The notes: generated by a model not told the origin, from the letters alone. Positions 7,763 to 16,355 are shown, counted from the stretch's first letter. The stretch is DNA of 64,000 nt from Bacteroidales bacterium (GCA_017962615.1 JAGCUZ010000028.1:58670-122669); one strand, 5' to 3'. Translations and numbers: made by a program.

Positions 7763-7793
7763 CAAAGATACAGTCTTTTTCTGAAACGGCAAA
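7763..7793 (-). promoter_or_regulatory. Promoter of the ATPase/STAS-like pair
   Basis: On the minus strand: TTTG (7793-7790), 19 bases, TATCTTTG (7770-7763), a full Bacteroidota consensus. Its position excludes the longer annotation of the ATPase gene. Confidence 0.8.
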
Positions 7794-7900
7794 AACTTTA
7801 TTCCATGCATCACTCAGAAAAACGCCAGAACATACCTTTTAGAAACCCTGTAATGCAGTGGCGTGCTACATTATTTGGCGGATATTTATAAAATTATTTG

Positions 7901-7908
7901 TAACTTTG
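7901..7908 (+). promoter_or_regulatory. Probable -7 box of prfA
   Basis: TAACTTTG lies 23 bases before the prfA ATG. A TTTG lies upstream at 7874-7877, but with 23 instead of about 19 bases of spacing, so only the -7 element is convincing. Confidence 0.55.
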
Positions 7909-7930
7909 CAAAGCAAATAAAGGACTCGAA

Positions 7931-9001
7931 ATGTTAGATAAACTTGAAGCTATATATGCTCGTTATCAGGAGATTGAGCGGCAGATGAACGACCCGGAGA
8001 TTACTTCGGACATGAAGCGATATGTGAAACTGAGCAAGGATTACAAGGATTTGCAGCCTGTTGTGAAGGCTTATCATGACTATAAAAACGTGCTCGACAG
8101 CATTGCCGAGTGCAAGAGTCTGCTGGCGGGCGAGAAGGACGAGGAGCTGCGTGAGATGGCCAAGGAGGAGCTTAGCGAGAGCGTGGAGCGCAAGGAGCGC
8201 ATGGAGGAGGAGATACGCATCATGCTGATACCCGCCGACCCCACCGACGAGAAGAACGCCGTTGTGGAGATACGCGGCGGCACGGGCGGCGACGAGGCCT
8301 GCATCTTTGCGGGCGACCTGTTCCGCATGTACACACGCTACTGCGAGAAGAAGCATTGGAAGATTGACGTGGTTGACTTCAACGAAGGCCCGTCGGGCGG
8401 ATATAAGGACATTACGTTCAACGTGAGCGGCGAGAAGGTGTACGGCATGCTGAAGTACGAGAGCGGCGTGCACCGTGTGCAGCGTGTGCCTGCCACCGAG
8501 ACGCAAGGTCGTGTGCATACCAGTGCGGCGGGCGTGGTGGTGCTGCCCGAGGCCGAGGAGTTCGACGTGGAGCTTAACATGGCCGACGTGAGGAAGGACA
8601 CCTTCTGTGCCAGCGGTCCGGGAGGCCAGTGCGTGAATACCACCTATTCGGCTGTCCGCCTCACGCATATACCCACGGGCATAGTGGTGAGCTGCCAGGA
8701 TCAGAAGTCGCAGATAAAGAACCTCGAGAAGGCGTTGGTGGTGCTGCGTACGCGTCTGTACGAGCGCGAGTACAACAAATACATGGAGGAGATGTCGTCG
8801 AAGCGCAAGACGATGGTGGCCACCGGCGACCGGAGCGAGAAGATACGCACGTACAACTATCCGCAGTCGCGCGTCACCGACCACCGCATAGGCTACACCA
8901 TGTACAACCTGCCGGCCTTTATGGACGGCGACATCGAGGACCTTATCGACGCGCTGCAGCTGGCTGAGAACGCCGAGAAGCTCAAGGAGTCGTTAGGGTG
9001 A
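7931..9001 (+). CDS. prfA: Peptide chain release factor 1
   Basis: Recognises UAA and UAG in the ribosomal A site and triggers peptide release. The 356-residue length is normal for RF1. The codon-recognition tripeptide region reads VPATETQGRVHTS, the RF1-type PxT rather than the RF2-type SPF. The catalytic loop is GPGGQCVN, with the GGQ whose glutamine is normally methylated. The C-terminus has SEKIRTYNYPQSRVTDHR, also typical. It is preceded by a TAACTTTG -7 box and overlaps the convergent membrane-protein gene by 20 bases at the 3' ends. Confidence 0.97.
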   Translation: MLDKLEAIYARYQEIERQMNDPEITSDMKRYVKLSKDYKDLQPVVKAYHDYKNVLDSIAECKSLLAGEKDEELREMAKEELSESVERKERMEEEIRIMLIPADPTDEKNAVVEIRGGTGGDEACIFAGDLFRMYTRYCEKKHWKIDVVDFNEGPSGGYKDITFNVSGEKVYGMLKYESGVHRVQRVPATETQGRVHTSAAGVVVLPEAEEFDVELNMADVRKDTFCASGPGGQCVNTTYSAVRLTHIPTGIVVSCQDQKSQIKNLEKALVVLRTRLYEREYNKYMEEMSSKRKTMVATGDRSEKIRTYNYPQSRVTDHRIGYTMYNLPAFMDGDIEDLIDALQLAENAEKLKESLG

Positions 9002-10577
9002 TTGCGCCGTCGGCGTAATTCATGACAAATACGTCGCCGCTGTCGGCACTGAGTGTGGCGAAGGTGGCGGAGTCGTAGGTCCACAGGTAGTGGCGGCTCG
9101 ACTTTAGCTCTATGTATTGGTCGACAAAGTCGTCACCGAGGAAGATGTTGTAGCCTTGGTTGTCTTTGTCGGGACGGTATAGGTCGGGATTGTAGATTAC
9201 GGAGCCTTCGGGGATGCTGTCGAGGGTGTGGCTGCCGACGAGGCCGTCGATGGCCGTAAAGCGTGCCTGCGTGCGTTGCCAGGGCTGTGCCAGCAGGGGG
9301 TTGCTGTAGGCATTGCACATCCACGGCGCGAGCAGAAGCAGGCCGCAGACGGCTGCCGCGGGCACCCGCAGAGGTACGGTTCCCGAGGCGGCTTTCATGA
9401 CGGCCGCAAGCACCATGGTGACGGCTGCGGCGAAACCGAACATAGAGAAATAGGTGGTAACGTAGCCGGACAACCAGGGGAACCAGTCGAGGTTGTATTT
9501 GGGCGTGAGGGCTATCAGGAGGTGCGACAGCATTGCCATGGCAAGGGCCAGTGGTATGCCTATCGCTATGGTGCGCCACCGTAGCTTGGAAGTGTCAATG
9601 TTGAGCAACAGGGCCACGGCAACGCACACGTTGAGCAGGCAGCAGAGCCACCCTTTGGCCGTAAGGTGCGTGGCCACGAAGGGCATGGTGCAGATGAAGC
9701 CGTCGGCCGACTCGGCGGCAATGTCGCCTCCGCAGCTCTTCAAGGGGAACCAAGGCAGAGCGCTCTGCGGCAGTCGCCACAGGAGCTCTATGAAATTGCG
9801 CCAGCTTATGGAGGCCGACAGGGAGGCTCCCTCGTAGAAGCTGTCGTTGCCTTGCCAAAACAGGAACCTGCGCCAGCCTACGTAGAGCAGCACATATACA
9901 ACAACGACGACGGCATAGGGCAGCCACTGCTCACGGTTGTGCCGCTGGCGGAACATGGCCGCAATGCCCTCGCGCCGCCAGCCAGCGATGAATACTGCCG
10001 CTATGCCCGCAAGGAGGAAGACGACGTATTGCTCGTAGAAGAGCACCCCCGCGGCGGCCAGTGCCACCGACCCGACGAGCCACGCGTGCCTGCCGCCGCG
10101 CCGGTAGCGCAGCAGCATCAGCGCACTGCCGACGAGCAGGCTCATGCTGAACGAGAAGTAGAAGGGGTAGGCTATGGTGGCTATGTGGTTGTTGGGCGTT
10201 ATGGTGAGGCTTGCCACAGGCAGGAAGGCGCATAGCAGGCCCGCCGTGTGCGAGCTTGTGAGTCTGCCCACAAGCCTCCCGAAGAGCAGGAAGGCTATGA
10301 GCAGCATGGCATACTGCACCGCTTTGGTGAAAAGAAAGCTGTCGACGAGGTAGGGCACTATGTAGAACGGCTTGGTCAGGAGGAAGTAGAAGCGTCCCTG
10401 AGTGGTGGCATAGAACTGGGCGTCGTAGGGCCAGTAGCGTGGGCCGCGGAGGCGTGTGATAAGGTACAGAAGGTCGTCGCCGGTGGTGAGGCCTACGGCC
10501 ATGAACGGCTCCAGCGTGAGACACACGGCAGCTACGGCGGCGAGGAGTAGAAATATTTTTTTTGCTGTCGGGGACAT
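8982..10577 (-). CDS. Polytopic membrane protein, DUF6056-like, unknown function
   Basis: A 531-residue integral membrane protein with roughly ten to twelve hydrophobic helices, starting with KKIFLLLAAVAAVCLTLEPF. A conserved-looking acidic pair follows the first helix (TTGDDLLYL), and the last 110 residues form a soluble, Tyr- and Asp-rich domain. The layout is like GT-C glycosyltransferases, in which an Asp/Glu pair sits in the first extracytoplasmic loop, and like DUF6056 proteins. I cannot assign a substrate. It stands alone on the minus strand, with its 3' end overlapping prfA by 20 bases. A divergent esterase gene begins 53 bases from its start. Confidence 0.75.
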   Translation of the reverse strand: MSPTAKKIFLLLAAVAAVCLTLEPFMAVGLTTGDDLLYLITRLRGPRYWPYDAQFYATTQGRFYFLLTKPFYIVPYLVDSFLFTKAVQYAMLLIAFLLFGRLVGRLTSSHTAGLLCAFLPVASLTITPNNHIATIAYPFYFSFSMSLLVGSALMLLRYRRGGRHAWLVGSVALAAAGVLFYEQYVVFLLAGIAAVFIAGWRREGIAAMFRQRHNREQWLPYAVVVVVYVLLYVGWRRFLFWQGNDSFYEGASLSASISWRNFIELLWRLPQSALPWFPLKSCGGDIAAESADGFICTMPFVATHLTAKGWLCCLLNVCVAVALLLNIDTSKLRWRTIAIGIPLALAMAMLSHLLIALTPKYNLDWFPWLSGYVTTYFSMFGFAAAVTMVLAAVMKAASGTVPLRVPAAAVCGLLLLAPWMCNAYSNPLLAQPWQRTQARFTAIDGLVGSHTLDSIPEGSVIYNPDLYRPDKDNQGYNIFLGDDFVDQYIELKSSRHYLWTYDSATFATLSADSGDVFVMNYADGAITLTTP

Positions 10578-10630
10578 AAAATGTGGTATTTGTCGTTACA
10601 CTAACGTTGTTTAACAAAACATATTGTACG

Positions 10631-11221
10631 ATGAGCAGTTTGATGTATGTGCACGGCTACGGCAGCAACGGGTCAGCCCTGAAGGGACAGCAGTTGCGCG
10701 AGATGTTCCCCGGCATCGACGTGGTGTCGCCCACGCAGGACTATGAGGGGGAAGACCCGTATGAGCTGCAGGCGCAGCTGAGGCGCGAGATAGAGGCCAA
10801 CGGCGTGAGGCTTGTGGTGGGCAGCAGTCTCGGGGGATACCACACGCTTTGCGCCACGGCATTCTTCGAGGGGCCGGTGTGGTGCCTCAACCCTGTGCAC
10901 GACATAAGGGACGCCATAGACCGTGTGCTTGTGCCGACGCTGGCGGGTGCCACCGTCGAGCAACGCGACAAGATGCAGAGAGTCATAGACATATACAGCC
11001 GCTTCGACGAGGAGCTGTTCCAGCGTCTGCCGCGCCGCGAGGGGCAGCTGCACTTCGCTTTGAGCACCGACGACGAGCTGCTGGGCGACCATGCGCCGCT
11101 GCTGTCGCTGTTCCCACACTACGCCAAGGTGGTGTGGAAGGACGACTGCAGGCATCAGTTTTTCAGGTTTATGGAGTTGCGCGACGATATTGCCGCCACA
11201 ATACCCTTTAACCACAGATAG
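10631..11221 (+). CDS. YqiA-like alpha/beta-fold esterase
   Basis: A 196-residue alpha/beta hydrolase resembling the small YqiA/YcfP esterase family, which cleaves short acyl esters. It opens with MYVHGYGSNGSALKG (an HGF/Y-type oxyanion motif), has the nucleophile elbow GSSLGGYH around residue 69, a plausible acid in STDDELLGD and a catalytic histidine in DCRHQFFRF near the end. I started it at the ATG at 10631 because the 16 extra residues available upstream do not fit the family, which begins a few residues before the first strand. The next gene begins 8 bases downstream, suggesting co-transcription. Confidence 0.82.
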   Translation: MSSLMYVHGYGSNGSALKGQQLREMFPGIDVVSPTQDYEGEDPYELQAQLRREIEANGVRLVVGSSLGGYHTLCATAFFEGPVWCLNPVHDIRDAIDRVLVPTLAGATVEQRDKMQRVIDIYSRFDEELFQRLPRREGQLHFALSTDDELLGDHAPLLSLFPHYAKVVWKDDCRHQFFRFMELRDDIAATIPFNHR

Positions 11222-11229
11222 AAGCTATT

Positions 11230-11706
11230 ATGACAAGAGAAGAGAAACGCCGAGAGGTGGTGGAGGCTTGCATAGCCCATCAGCGGCAGGTGGCCGACAC
11301 GGCGCGCAAGGAGATGGACTCGGCGCAGCAGCAGAGCAACGACTACGGCGCCAACGTGGACCGCTACGACTCGTACCGTACCAAGATGATGCGTGCACGC
11401 GACATGTACGCCAAGCAGTACAGCAATGCCGAGACAAGTATACGCTACCTTGAGGATATGCTGCGGCAACCGCCTTTCGCGACGGCCGAGCACGGCGCCG
11501 TGGTAGTGACCGACCGCCAGCGGTTCTTCCTCAGCGTGGGGGTGGGCAAATTCCTCGTCCCTTACGCACCAGCCGAGGGGGAGCAGCAGAACGTGTACTT
11601 CGCCATCAGTGCCCAGTCGCCCATCTACGCCGCGCTGAAAGGTCGCAAGGAGGGCGACAGCTTCGTGTTCAACGGCGTGCGCCAAACGGTGCAGGAGATA
11701 TACTGA
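11230..11706 (+). CDS. GreA/GreB C-terminal-like small protein
   Basis: A 158-residue cytosolic protein with no secretion signal. Residues 1-75 are charged and Gln/Ala-rich, predicting a coiled-coil hairpin. The C-terminal half ends AISAQSPIYAALKGRKEGDS followed by a short strand, which resembles the SPIGxALLGKKxGD signature of the GreA/GreB C-terminal domain. Classical GreA carries acidic residues at the coiled-coil tip; here the tip region (DRYDSYRTKM) also has acidic residues, but this is weak evidence. It may be a Gre-like RNA-polymerase accessory factor. It probably shares a transcript with the esterase and is followed by a terminator. Confidence 0.6.
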   Translation: MTREEKRREVVEACIAHQRQVADTARKEMDSAQQQSNDYGANVDRYDSYRTKMMRARDMYAKQYSNAETSIRYLEDMLRQPPFATAEHGAVVVTDRQRFFLSVGVGKFLVPYAPAEGEQQNVYFAISAQSPIYAALKGRKEGDSFVFNGVRQTVQEIY

Positions 11707-11735
11707 AGCGCACCTCGCCGCAGAGTATAAAACAA

Positions 11736-11775
11736 CAGGCCGCCCACATCCATTGTGGGCGGCCTGAATGTTTTT
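11736..11775. terminator. Bidirectional terminator
   Basis: Perfect 13-bp stem CAGGCCGCCCACA / TGTGGGCGGCCTG (11736-11748, 11754-11766), followed on the plus side by AATGTTTTT and on the minus side by TTGTTTT. It separates the convergent Gre-like and aminotransferase genes. Confidence 0.9.
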
Positions 11776-11799
11776 GGCGAGGCTGTGAGGCCTACGCTA

Positions 11800-12996
11800 T
11801 CAGATGCGACCGGGGTACACCTTGAGAGCCTCTTCGAGGCACTTGACTGCGTGCTTGAGGTCTTCGATGCAGAGGCAGTAGGTGATACGGGCTTGATGGC
11901 GTCCATCCTCGGGGTTCACGTAGAATCCGGTGGCGGGAGCCATCATGACGGTCTCGTTGTTGTAGTTGAAGTCGGTAAGCAGCCACTTGCAGAACTTGTC
12001 GCTGTCGTCGACGGGCAGTTCCACCACGGTGTAGAAGGCACCTTTGGGGTTGGGGCAGAAGCAGCCGGGAATCTTGTTGATGCCTTCGACGATGACGTTG
12101 CGGCGTGCCACATACTCGGCCTGTACGGCGTCGAAATACTCCTGCGGAGTGTCGACGGCGGCTTCGCCGAATATCTGTCCGAAGCTCGGCGGCGAGAGGC
12201 GGGCCTGAGCCAGACGCATGGCGATGCTGTACACCTCTTCGTTCTTGGTGACCATGCAGCCGATACGGGCGCCGCAGGCACTGTAGCGCTTCGACACCGA
12301 GTCGAAGAGCACCACGTTCTTCTCCAGTCCTTCGAGCTGCATGACGCTGAAGTGCTCATGGCCGTCGTAGCAGAATTCGCGGTACACCTCGTCGGCAAAC
12401 AGGAAGAGGTCGTGTTTCTTCACTATCTCGGCCACCTTGAGCAGCTCCTCCTTGGTGTAGAGGTAACCCGTGGGGTTGTTGGGGTTGCATATCATGATGG
12501 CGCGGGTGCGCGGGGTGATGGCTTTCTCGAACTCCTCGATGGGAGGTAGGGCAAAGCCGCTGTGGATGTCGCTGGAGATGGTCTTGATAGTGGCGTCGCA
12601 CAGCTTGGCAAAGGTGTTGTAGTTGGTGTAGTAGGGCTCGGGGATGATAATCTCGTCGCCGGGGTTGAGGCACACGGTGAATGCAAACTGAAGGGCTTCG
12701 CTGCCGCCGGTGGTCACGATGATCTGCTCGGGGGTGATGTGGATGTCGTGCTTGGCGTAGTACTCGCAGAGTTTCTTGCGGTACGACATGTTGCCGGCGC
12801 TGTGGCTGTAGGCCAGCACGCCTATCTTGGTCTTGGCAAGGACGTCGAGGGCACCCTTGGGGGTCTCGATGTCGGGCTGACCTATGTTGAGATGATACAC
12901 GTGGATGCCGCGTGCTTTTGCTTCATCGGAGAACGGCACGAGCTTGCGGATTGCCGACTGCGGCAGTTCGGTGCCTTTTTTTGATATCTGTGGCAT
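11800..12996 (-). CDS. PLP-dependent aminotransferase, class I (aspartate/aromatic type)
   Basis: Fold-type I aminotransferase of 398 aa. Visible features are HLNIGQPDIETP near the N-terminus, TTGGSEAL for cofactor phosphate contacts, CNPNNPTG, ADEVYREF, the Schiff-base lysine in SVSKRYSACGARIG, and the C-terminal arginine region ARITYC. These fit the aspartate aminotransferase subgroup found throughout Bacteroidales. The exact amino-acid substrate cannot be set from sequence. It is a single-gene unit between two hairpin terminators. Confidence 0.9.
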   Translation of the reverse strand: MPQISKKGTELPQSAIRKLVPFSDEAKARGIHVYHLNIGQPDIETPKGALDVLAKTKIGVLAYSHSAGNMSYRKKLCEYYAKHDIHITPEQIIVTTGGSEALQFAFTVCLNPGDEIIIPEPYYTNYNTFAKLCDATIKTISSDIHSGFALPPIEEFEKAITPRTRAIMICNPNNPTGYLYTKEELLKVAEIVKKHDLFLFADEVYREFCYDGHEHFSVMQLEGLEKNVVLFDSVSKRYSACGARIGCMVTKNEEVYSIAMRLAQARLSPPSFGQIFGEAAVDTPQEYFDAVQAEYVARRNVIVEGINKIPGCFCPNPKGAFYTVVELPVDDSDKFCKWLLTDFNYNNETVMMAPATGFYVNPEDGRHQARITYCLCIEDLKHAVKCLEEALKVYPGRI

Positions 12997-13024
12997 ATTC
13001 TTGTTTAATGAATTGTGTTTTTGT

Positions 13025-13058
13025 TAAAATGGGGAAGTCCATGCAGACTTCCCCTGTT
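13025..13058 (-). terminator. Terminator of the DUF1573 gene
   Basis: Nine-base arms GGGGAAGTC / GACTTCCCC (13031-13039 and 13046-13054) with a CATGCA loop. On the minus strand the stem is followed by ATTTTAAC, just downstream of the DUF1573 stop. Confidence 0.75.
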
Positions 13059-13092
13059 ATTTTCTTTGCTGTCGTGGTGTCGCGATGCTTTA

Positions 13093-13506
13093 TTATTGAG
13101 CACTCTCGACAACGGTGCCCTTAATCTTGAGCACTACGCGGGGATTGTCGACGGCGTTGCTCGTAACGGTTACGCTCTTGTTGAATCCGCCCACGTTGTT
13201 GGTGTTGTAATGCACCTTGATGGAACCTTTCTTGCCGGGCATGATAGGCTCTTTGGTGTAGGAGGGGGTGGTGCAGCCGCAGCTGGCGCGCACATTGGAG
13301 AGGATGAGGGGCTCCGTGCCGGTGTTGGTGAACTCAAACTCGCAGTTGCCGTCGCTGGCTTTCACAATCTGGCCGTAGTTGTGCTCCAAGTTGGCGAATG
13401 TAATCTTGGGACCCGAAATGGGTGCTTCGGCCGTAGGTGTGTTCTGAGCGTTGATGGTGCCCATAGCCATAATGGCTATCAGACTAAGCAAAAACAGTTT
13501 TTTCAT
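13093..13506 (-). CDS. Secreted DUF1573 protein
   Basis: A 137-residue exported protein: signal peptide MKKLFLLSLIAIMAMGTINA, then a single Ig-like beta-sandwich. The DUF1573 hallmark is ASCGCTTPSYTKEPIMPGKK with the strand VHYNTNNVGGFNKSVTVTSN. Such proteins are abundant in Bacteroidota and are usually periplasmic or surface-associated, with unknown biochemical role. It stands alone between the aminotransferase gene and the glycosylase gene, with its own terminator. Confidence 0.9.
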   Translation of the reverse strand: MKKLFLLSLIAIMAMGTINAQNTPTAEAPISGPKITFANLEHNYGQIVKASDGNCEFEFTNTGTEPLILSNVRASCGCTTPSYTKEPIMPGKKGSIKVHYNTNNVGGFNKSVTVTSNAVDNPRVVLKIKGTVVESAQ

Positions 13507-13680
13507 GATAGAACGGTTTTTAAATGTGTTGTTATTTTCGTTTGTTTCAAAATAATTTCGGTCTCTTTAACTGCAAATGGAGACATTTATTATTTTATGA
13601 TGAAAAAAAAGTGTGTTTTGTTGCTTTTTTATGATTTGTTTAGAAAGTTTGGTGTCGTTTGTCTATAAGGTTGTGTATGG

Positions 13681-14277
13681 TTAGGCTACGGCTGACGGGC
13701 CAAGCACCGTTGCCATCATCTGGCGGTAGTATCGCGCCTTCTCGGCCAGCGGCATAGGGTAGGCGCGTGAGCTGGAGGGCATGCGCCACAGCCGCATACC
13801 GCTGTCGCCGATGGCAAACTCTGTGTTGCAGCCCATTGCAGGCACCTTCACGCCATAGTCGTCGGTTAGTACCGAAAAGCTCTTCTGGCCGGTGCACACC
13901 AGGTCGTGGCATTGCGGCAGTTGCGCCAGAAGGGCTGCTATGTCGCTCTTCTCCACTATCTCAAGGTCCTTGTCGGAGGCGTTGCCGCTAAGACGGCGCA
14001 CGGCTGTGGCGGTGTCGTAGATGGCTATGCCTTTTTGCCTGAGCAGTTCCTGGATGTCGGACATCCGAAACGTCTTGTTTTCCTTGTCGACAAGCCGTTG
14101 GCTGTCGTTGAAAAACACCTCGCCGAATATCTCCCACATCATATTGGTGCGGTTGGGATAGAAGAAGTCCATGCACCAGCGGTTCTTAGGCGGCGGGAAG
14201 CTGCCAAGCATCAGCAGCCTCGCGTCGGGTGGCAGGAAAGGCTGCAGCGGATGCCTCTCTATAGGCGTTGCAGGCAT
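13681..14277 (-). CDS. Uracil-DNA glycosylase family protein
   Basis: A 198-residue member of the uracil-DNA glycosylase superfamily, likely removing uracil or hypoxanthine from DNA. The motif LLMLGSFPP (residues about 21-29) is the water-activating segment, with FYPNRTNMMWEIFG as the MUG-like second part, and MPSSSRAYPMP near the C-terminus corresponds to the minor-groove loop (HPSP-like, with SSS). Proteins with this layout in Bacteroidales are sometimes labelled DNA-deoxyinosine glycosylases. Its ATG overlaps the stop codon of the upstream M49 peptidase gene by one base (TAATG), so the two are co-transcribed although functionally unrelated. Confidence 0.82.
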   Translation of the reverse strand: MPATPIERHPLQPFLPPDARLLMLGSFPPPKNRWCMDFFYPNRTNMMWEIFGEVFFNDSQRLVDKENKTFRMSDIQELLRQKGIAIYDTATAVRRLSGNASDKDLEIVEKSDIAALLAQLPQCHDLVCTGQKSFSVLTDDYGVKVPAMGCNTEFAIGDSGMRLWRMPSSSRAYPMPLAEKARYYRQMMATVLGPSAVA

Positions 14278-15926
14278 TATTTGGTCAGTCCAAGAGCCTC
14301 CAGGCCCTGGTTGTAGCGGATGTCGCGCGGTATGTTGGCGGCGCGGATGGCGTCGAGGTCGCGCTGCAGGTCGGGACGCACGAGGCCGTTCACCTTGGCG
14401 TACGACGTGGCAGTCTCGATGTCGCCCTCGCCCTCGATGGCTATAATCATGGCAGCCCAGCTCTCCATGGCGGCCTTGAAGTTCTTCACGTCGATGACAT
14501 ATTTGCCGTCCTGATTACGGGTGAAGGCGTTGTTGTCTTGCAGGTAGTTGAAGCACATCATATTGGCAATGCCGTGAGCCTCGGTGGCGCCGAAGCGCAC
14601 GCTGCGCAGTATGCCGGCCAGGAAGGTGACGTAGGCATCTTCGGCGGTGAGGCCCTTTATCTGACCCTGCTCTATGAGTTTCTGCGTGATGAAGAGTCCG
14701 CAGATGTCGGCCTTGGCCTCTTCCCAAGTGCTGTACTGGTTGCCGAGGGCAGTGCGCACGTTGCCTTTGCCGTTCACGGTGTTCTTGATGCCCAGTCCGT
14801 GAGCAACCTCATGGAAGCATACGTTGCTGAAGAAGGCGTCGAACTTGACGTTGTCCTGCTGCTCGTCGCAGATGAACATGCCGGCTATCGGTTTGAGTAT
14901 CATCTCGAACTTGGCGTTCATGGCGTTCTTGAGCTGCAGACGGCGTGCGCCTTTTATCAGCTGCACGTTCTCGTCGTTGGGCAGGTTGATGGCGATGGTC
15001 TTGCTGCCCGAGTTGCAGTCGCCGGCGTAGTAAACCACGTCGTACACGTTCAGGTCGCTCTCAGTGCCGGGCACCTCTTTCTTGTATTTCGGGTCGCAGG
15101 GCAGCTGTTTCTGCAGTTCGGGGAGCAGGTGTACAAATCTCGATATGTCGTTGCTCCATTTCTCGTCTTTCACAAGGATGAAGGCCTCGTAGGCGGTCTT
15201 CAGGCCGTACAGGCCGTCCTCGTAGTTCTCGATGGGACCCACCACGAAGTCCAGACGGCTGTCTTTCATGTCCATCCAGGCCATGTCGCTGGTGAAGTAG
15301 TAGTCCTTCTGGAAAGCCTCGCGGCGTGTTTCAAGGTAACGTTTCATGCCGGGGTTGTCGGCAATGGCAATGGCCTCGCCAAGCAGCGAGTCGACCACGG
15401 CGAGCTTCTCGGCGTAGGCCTCATGGTAGGGTATGGCCTGCAGCTTGCCCTCGCTGTCGCGGCGTATGATGCTGTACTGGTTTTGACGCTCGGCGGCACC
15501 CAGTTTGGCAAACTCCTCGTCGGTCATGTCGGTGGGGTAGAAGTTGGCGCCTTTGGGTTTCTCGCCGAAGCCCGGCAGGAACGGTTTCTCGCCGTCGAGG
15601 CGGTCCCATGCACCGTACTGTATCATGGCGAATTCCTTCATGGCGGGGTCGCTGATGGTGTCGAGGGCGGCACGGTTCTCACTGCCGAAAGCCTGCTCCC
15701 AGAACAGGTCGTCCATGATGTCGGCAATCTGGATGAAGATGGGTATCAGCTGCTTCTCGCTGTCCGACAGCACATTCAGATTGGTTGTCAAGGTGAAAGG
15801 CGCATATTCGGCAACTTTCTGCTCTATCTCGGTAAGTTGCACGTTTTCGTCTTTGTCTTTTTTCGATTTGCAGCCCGTGGCTCCCAACATCGAAAGCACA
15901 ATCATGGAAATCATTAACTTTTTCAT
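14277..15926 (-). CDS. M49-type (dipeptidyl-peptidase III-like) zinc metallopeptidase lipoprotein
   Basis: A 549-residue lipoprotein: signal peptide with lipobox LGATGCKS, so it is anchored through Cys. The zinc site is HEVAHGLG (about residue 380) with the second motif EEAKAD about 50 residues later, which matches peptidase family M49. Classical DPP III has a hexapeptide HExxxH (HELLGH); this protein has the pentapeptide HExxH, as in a minority group of M49 enzymes. M49 enzymes release dipeptides from short peptides. Start: a TATCTTTG -7 box (15969-15976) overlaps the longest possible start, so the ATG at 15926 is correct. These proteins are often mislabelled as dihydrofolate reductase. Confidence 0.85.
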   Translation of the reverse strand: MKKLMISMIVLSMLGATGCKSKKDKDENVQLTEIEQKVAEYAPFTLTTNLNVLSDSEKQLIPIFIQIADIMDDLFWEQAFGSENRAALDTISDPAMKEFAMIQYGAWDRLDGEKPFLPGFGEKPKGANFYPTDMTDEEFAKLGAAERQNQYSIIRRDSEGKLQAIPYHEAYAEKLAVVDSLLGEAIAIADNPGMKRYLETRREAFQKDYYFTSDMAWMDMKDSRLDFVVGPIENYEDGLYGLKTAYEAFILVKDEKWSNDISRFVHLLPELQKQLPCDPKYKKEVPGTESDLNVYDVVYYAGDCNSGSKTIAINLPNDENVQLIKGARRLQLKNAMNAKFEMILKPIAGMFICDEQQDNVKFDAFFSNVCFHEVAHGLGIKNTVNGKGNVRTALGNQYSTWEEAKADICGLFITQKLIEQGQIKGLTAEDAYVTFLAGILRSVRFGATEAHGIANMMCFNYLQDNNAFTRNQDGKYVIDVKNFKAAMESWAAMIIAIEGEGDIETATSYAKVNGLVRPDLQRDLDAIRAANIPRDIRYNQGLEALGLTK

Positions 15927-15968
15927 TTTGAATATTTTTTTTATGTTTTTATTATTTTTTCCAATCTG

Positions 15969-15976
15969 CAAAGATA
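15969..15976 (-). promoter_or_regulatory. -7 box of the M49 peptidase operon
   Basis: TATCTTTG on the minus strand, about 40 bases before the ATG. No good TTTG lies at the -33 position. Confidence 0.6.
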
Positions 15977-16162
15977 CGCTTTTTTTCGCAATATGGCGGT
16001 AAGGATTTTAGCGATGCTTGCCTATATGTTTTTGTTGTGTACGCAACTTGGTGACTTATCGTGTTTTGTATGAGCAAGCAGACTGCGTTGGTCACCATAA
16101 ATAATGAGTTGCGGCTTCAAAAATGGTTATTATTGGGGATGTTCCGTGTGTTGGATATGTAG

Positions 16163-16285
16163 TAATTTTGCAAACGGAAAACAAAGAAATTGTAAGCCCT
16201 ATGCGGAGATGCCAATAAATTGATTTCCATTGGTTTTAGGATTAATAGCGCAGAGCCTTCCTCCCGAGGAAGGCTCTGCGTTTTG
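16163..16285 (+). ncRNA. Candidate small RNA (about 108 nt) with its own terminator
   Basis: A -7 box TAATTTTG at 16163-16170 predicts a start near 16177. A strong stem-loop follows at 16249-16280 (CGCAGAGCCTTCCTC / GAGGAAGGCTCTGCG type arms) with TTTTG after it. The upstream gene is divergent and ferritin has its own promoter further on, so this plus-strand terminator has no protein-coding gene to serve. No open frame longer than a few codons lies in between, and no -33 box was found. I do not recognise the RNA family. Confidence 0.45.
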
Positions 16286-16355
16286 CCACCGTAGGCTCTG
16301 CATGCCCGTCGGTTGACCCAATCCGTAGAATCTGTTGTCGCCTTGCACAACTTTT

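Noticed and set aside
11230-11706. 3-oxoacyl-ACP synthase
   Set aside because: Proteins like this are sometimes labelled so, but it lacks the ketosynthase active-site motif and is far too short; the Gre-like C-terminus fits better.
14268-15917. Long open frame (549 codons) on the plus strand
   Set aside because: Antisense to the M49 peptidase, which has clear motifs and a lipobox.
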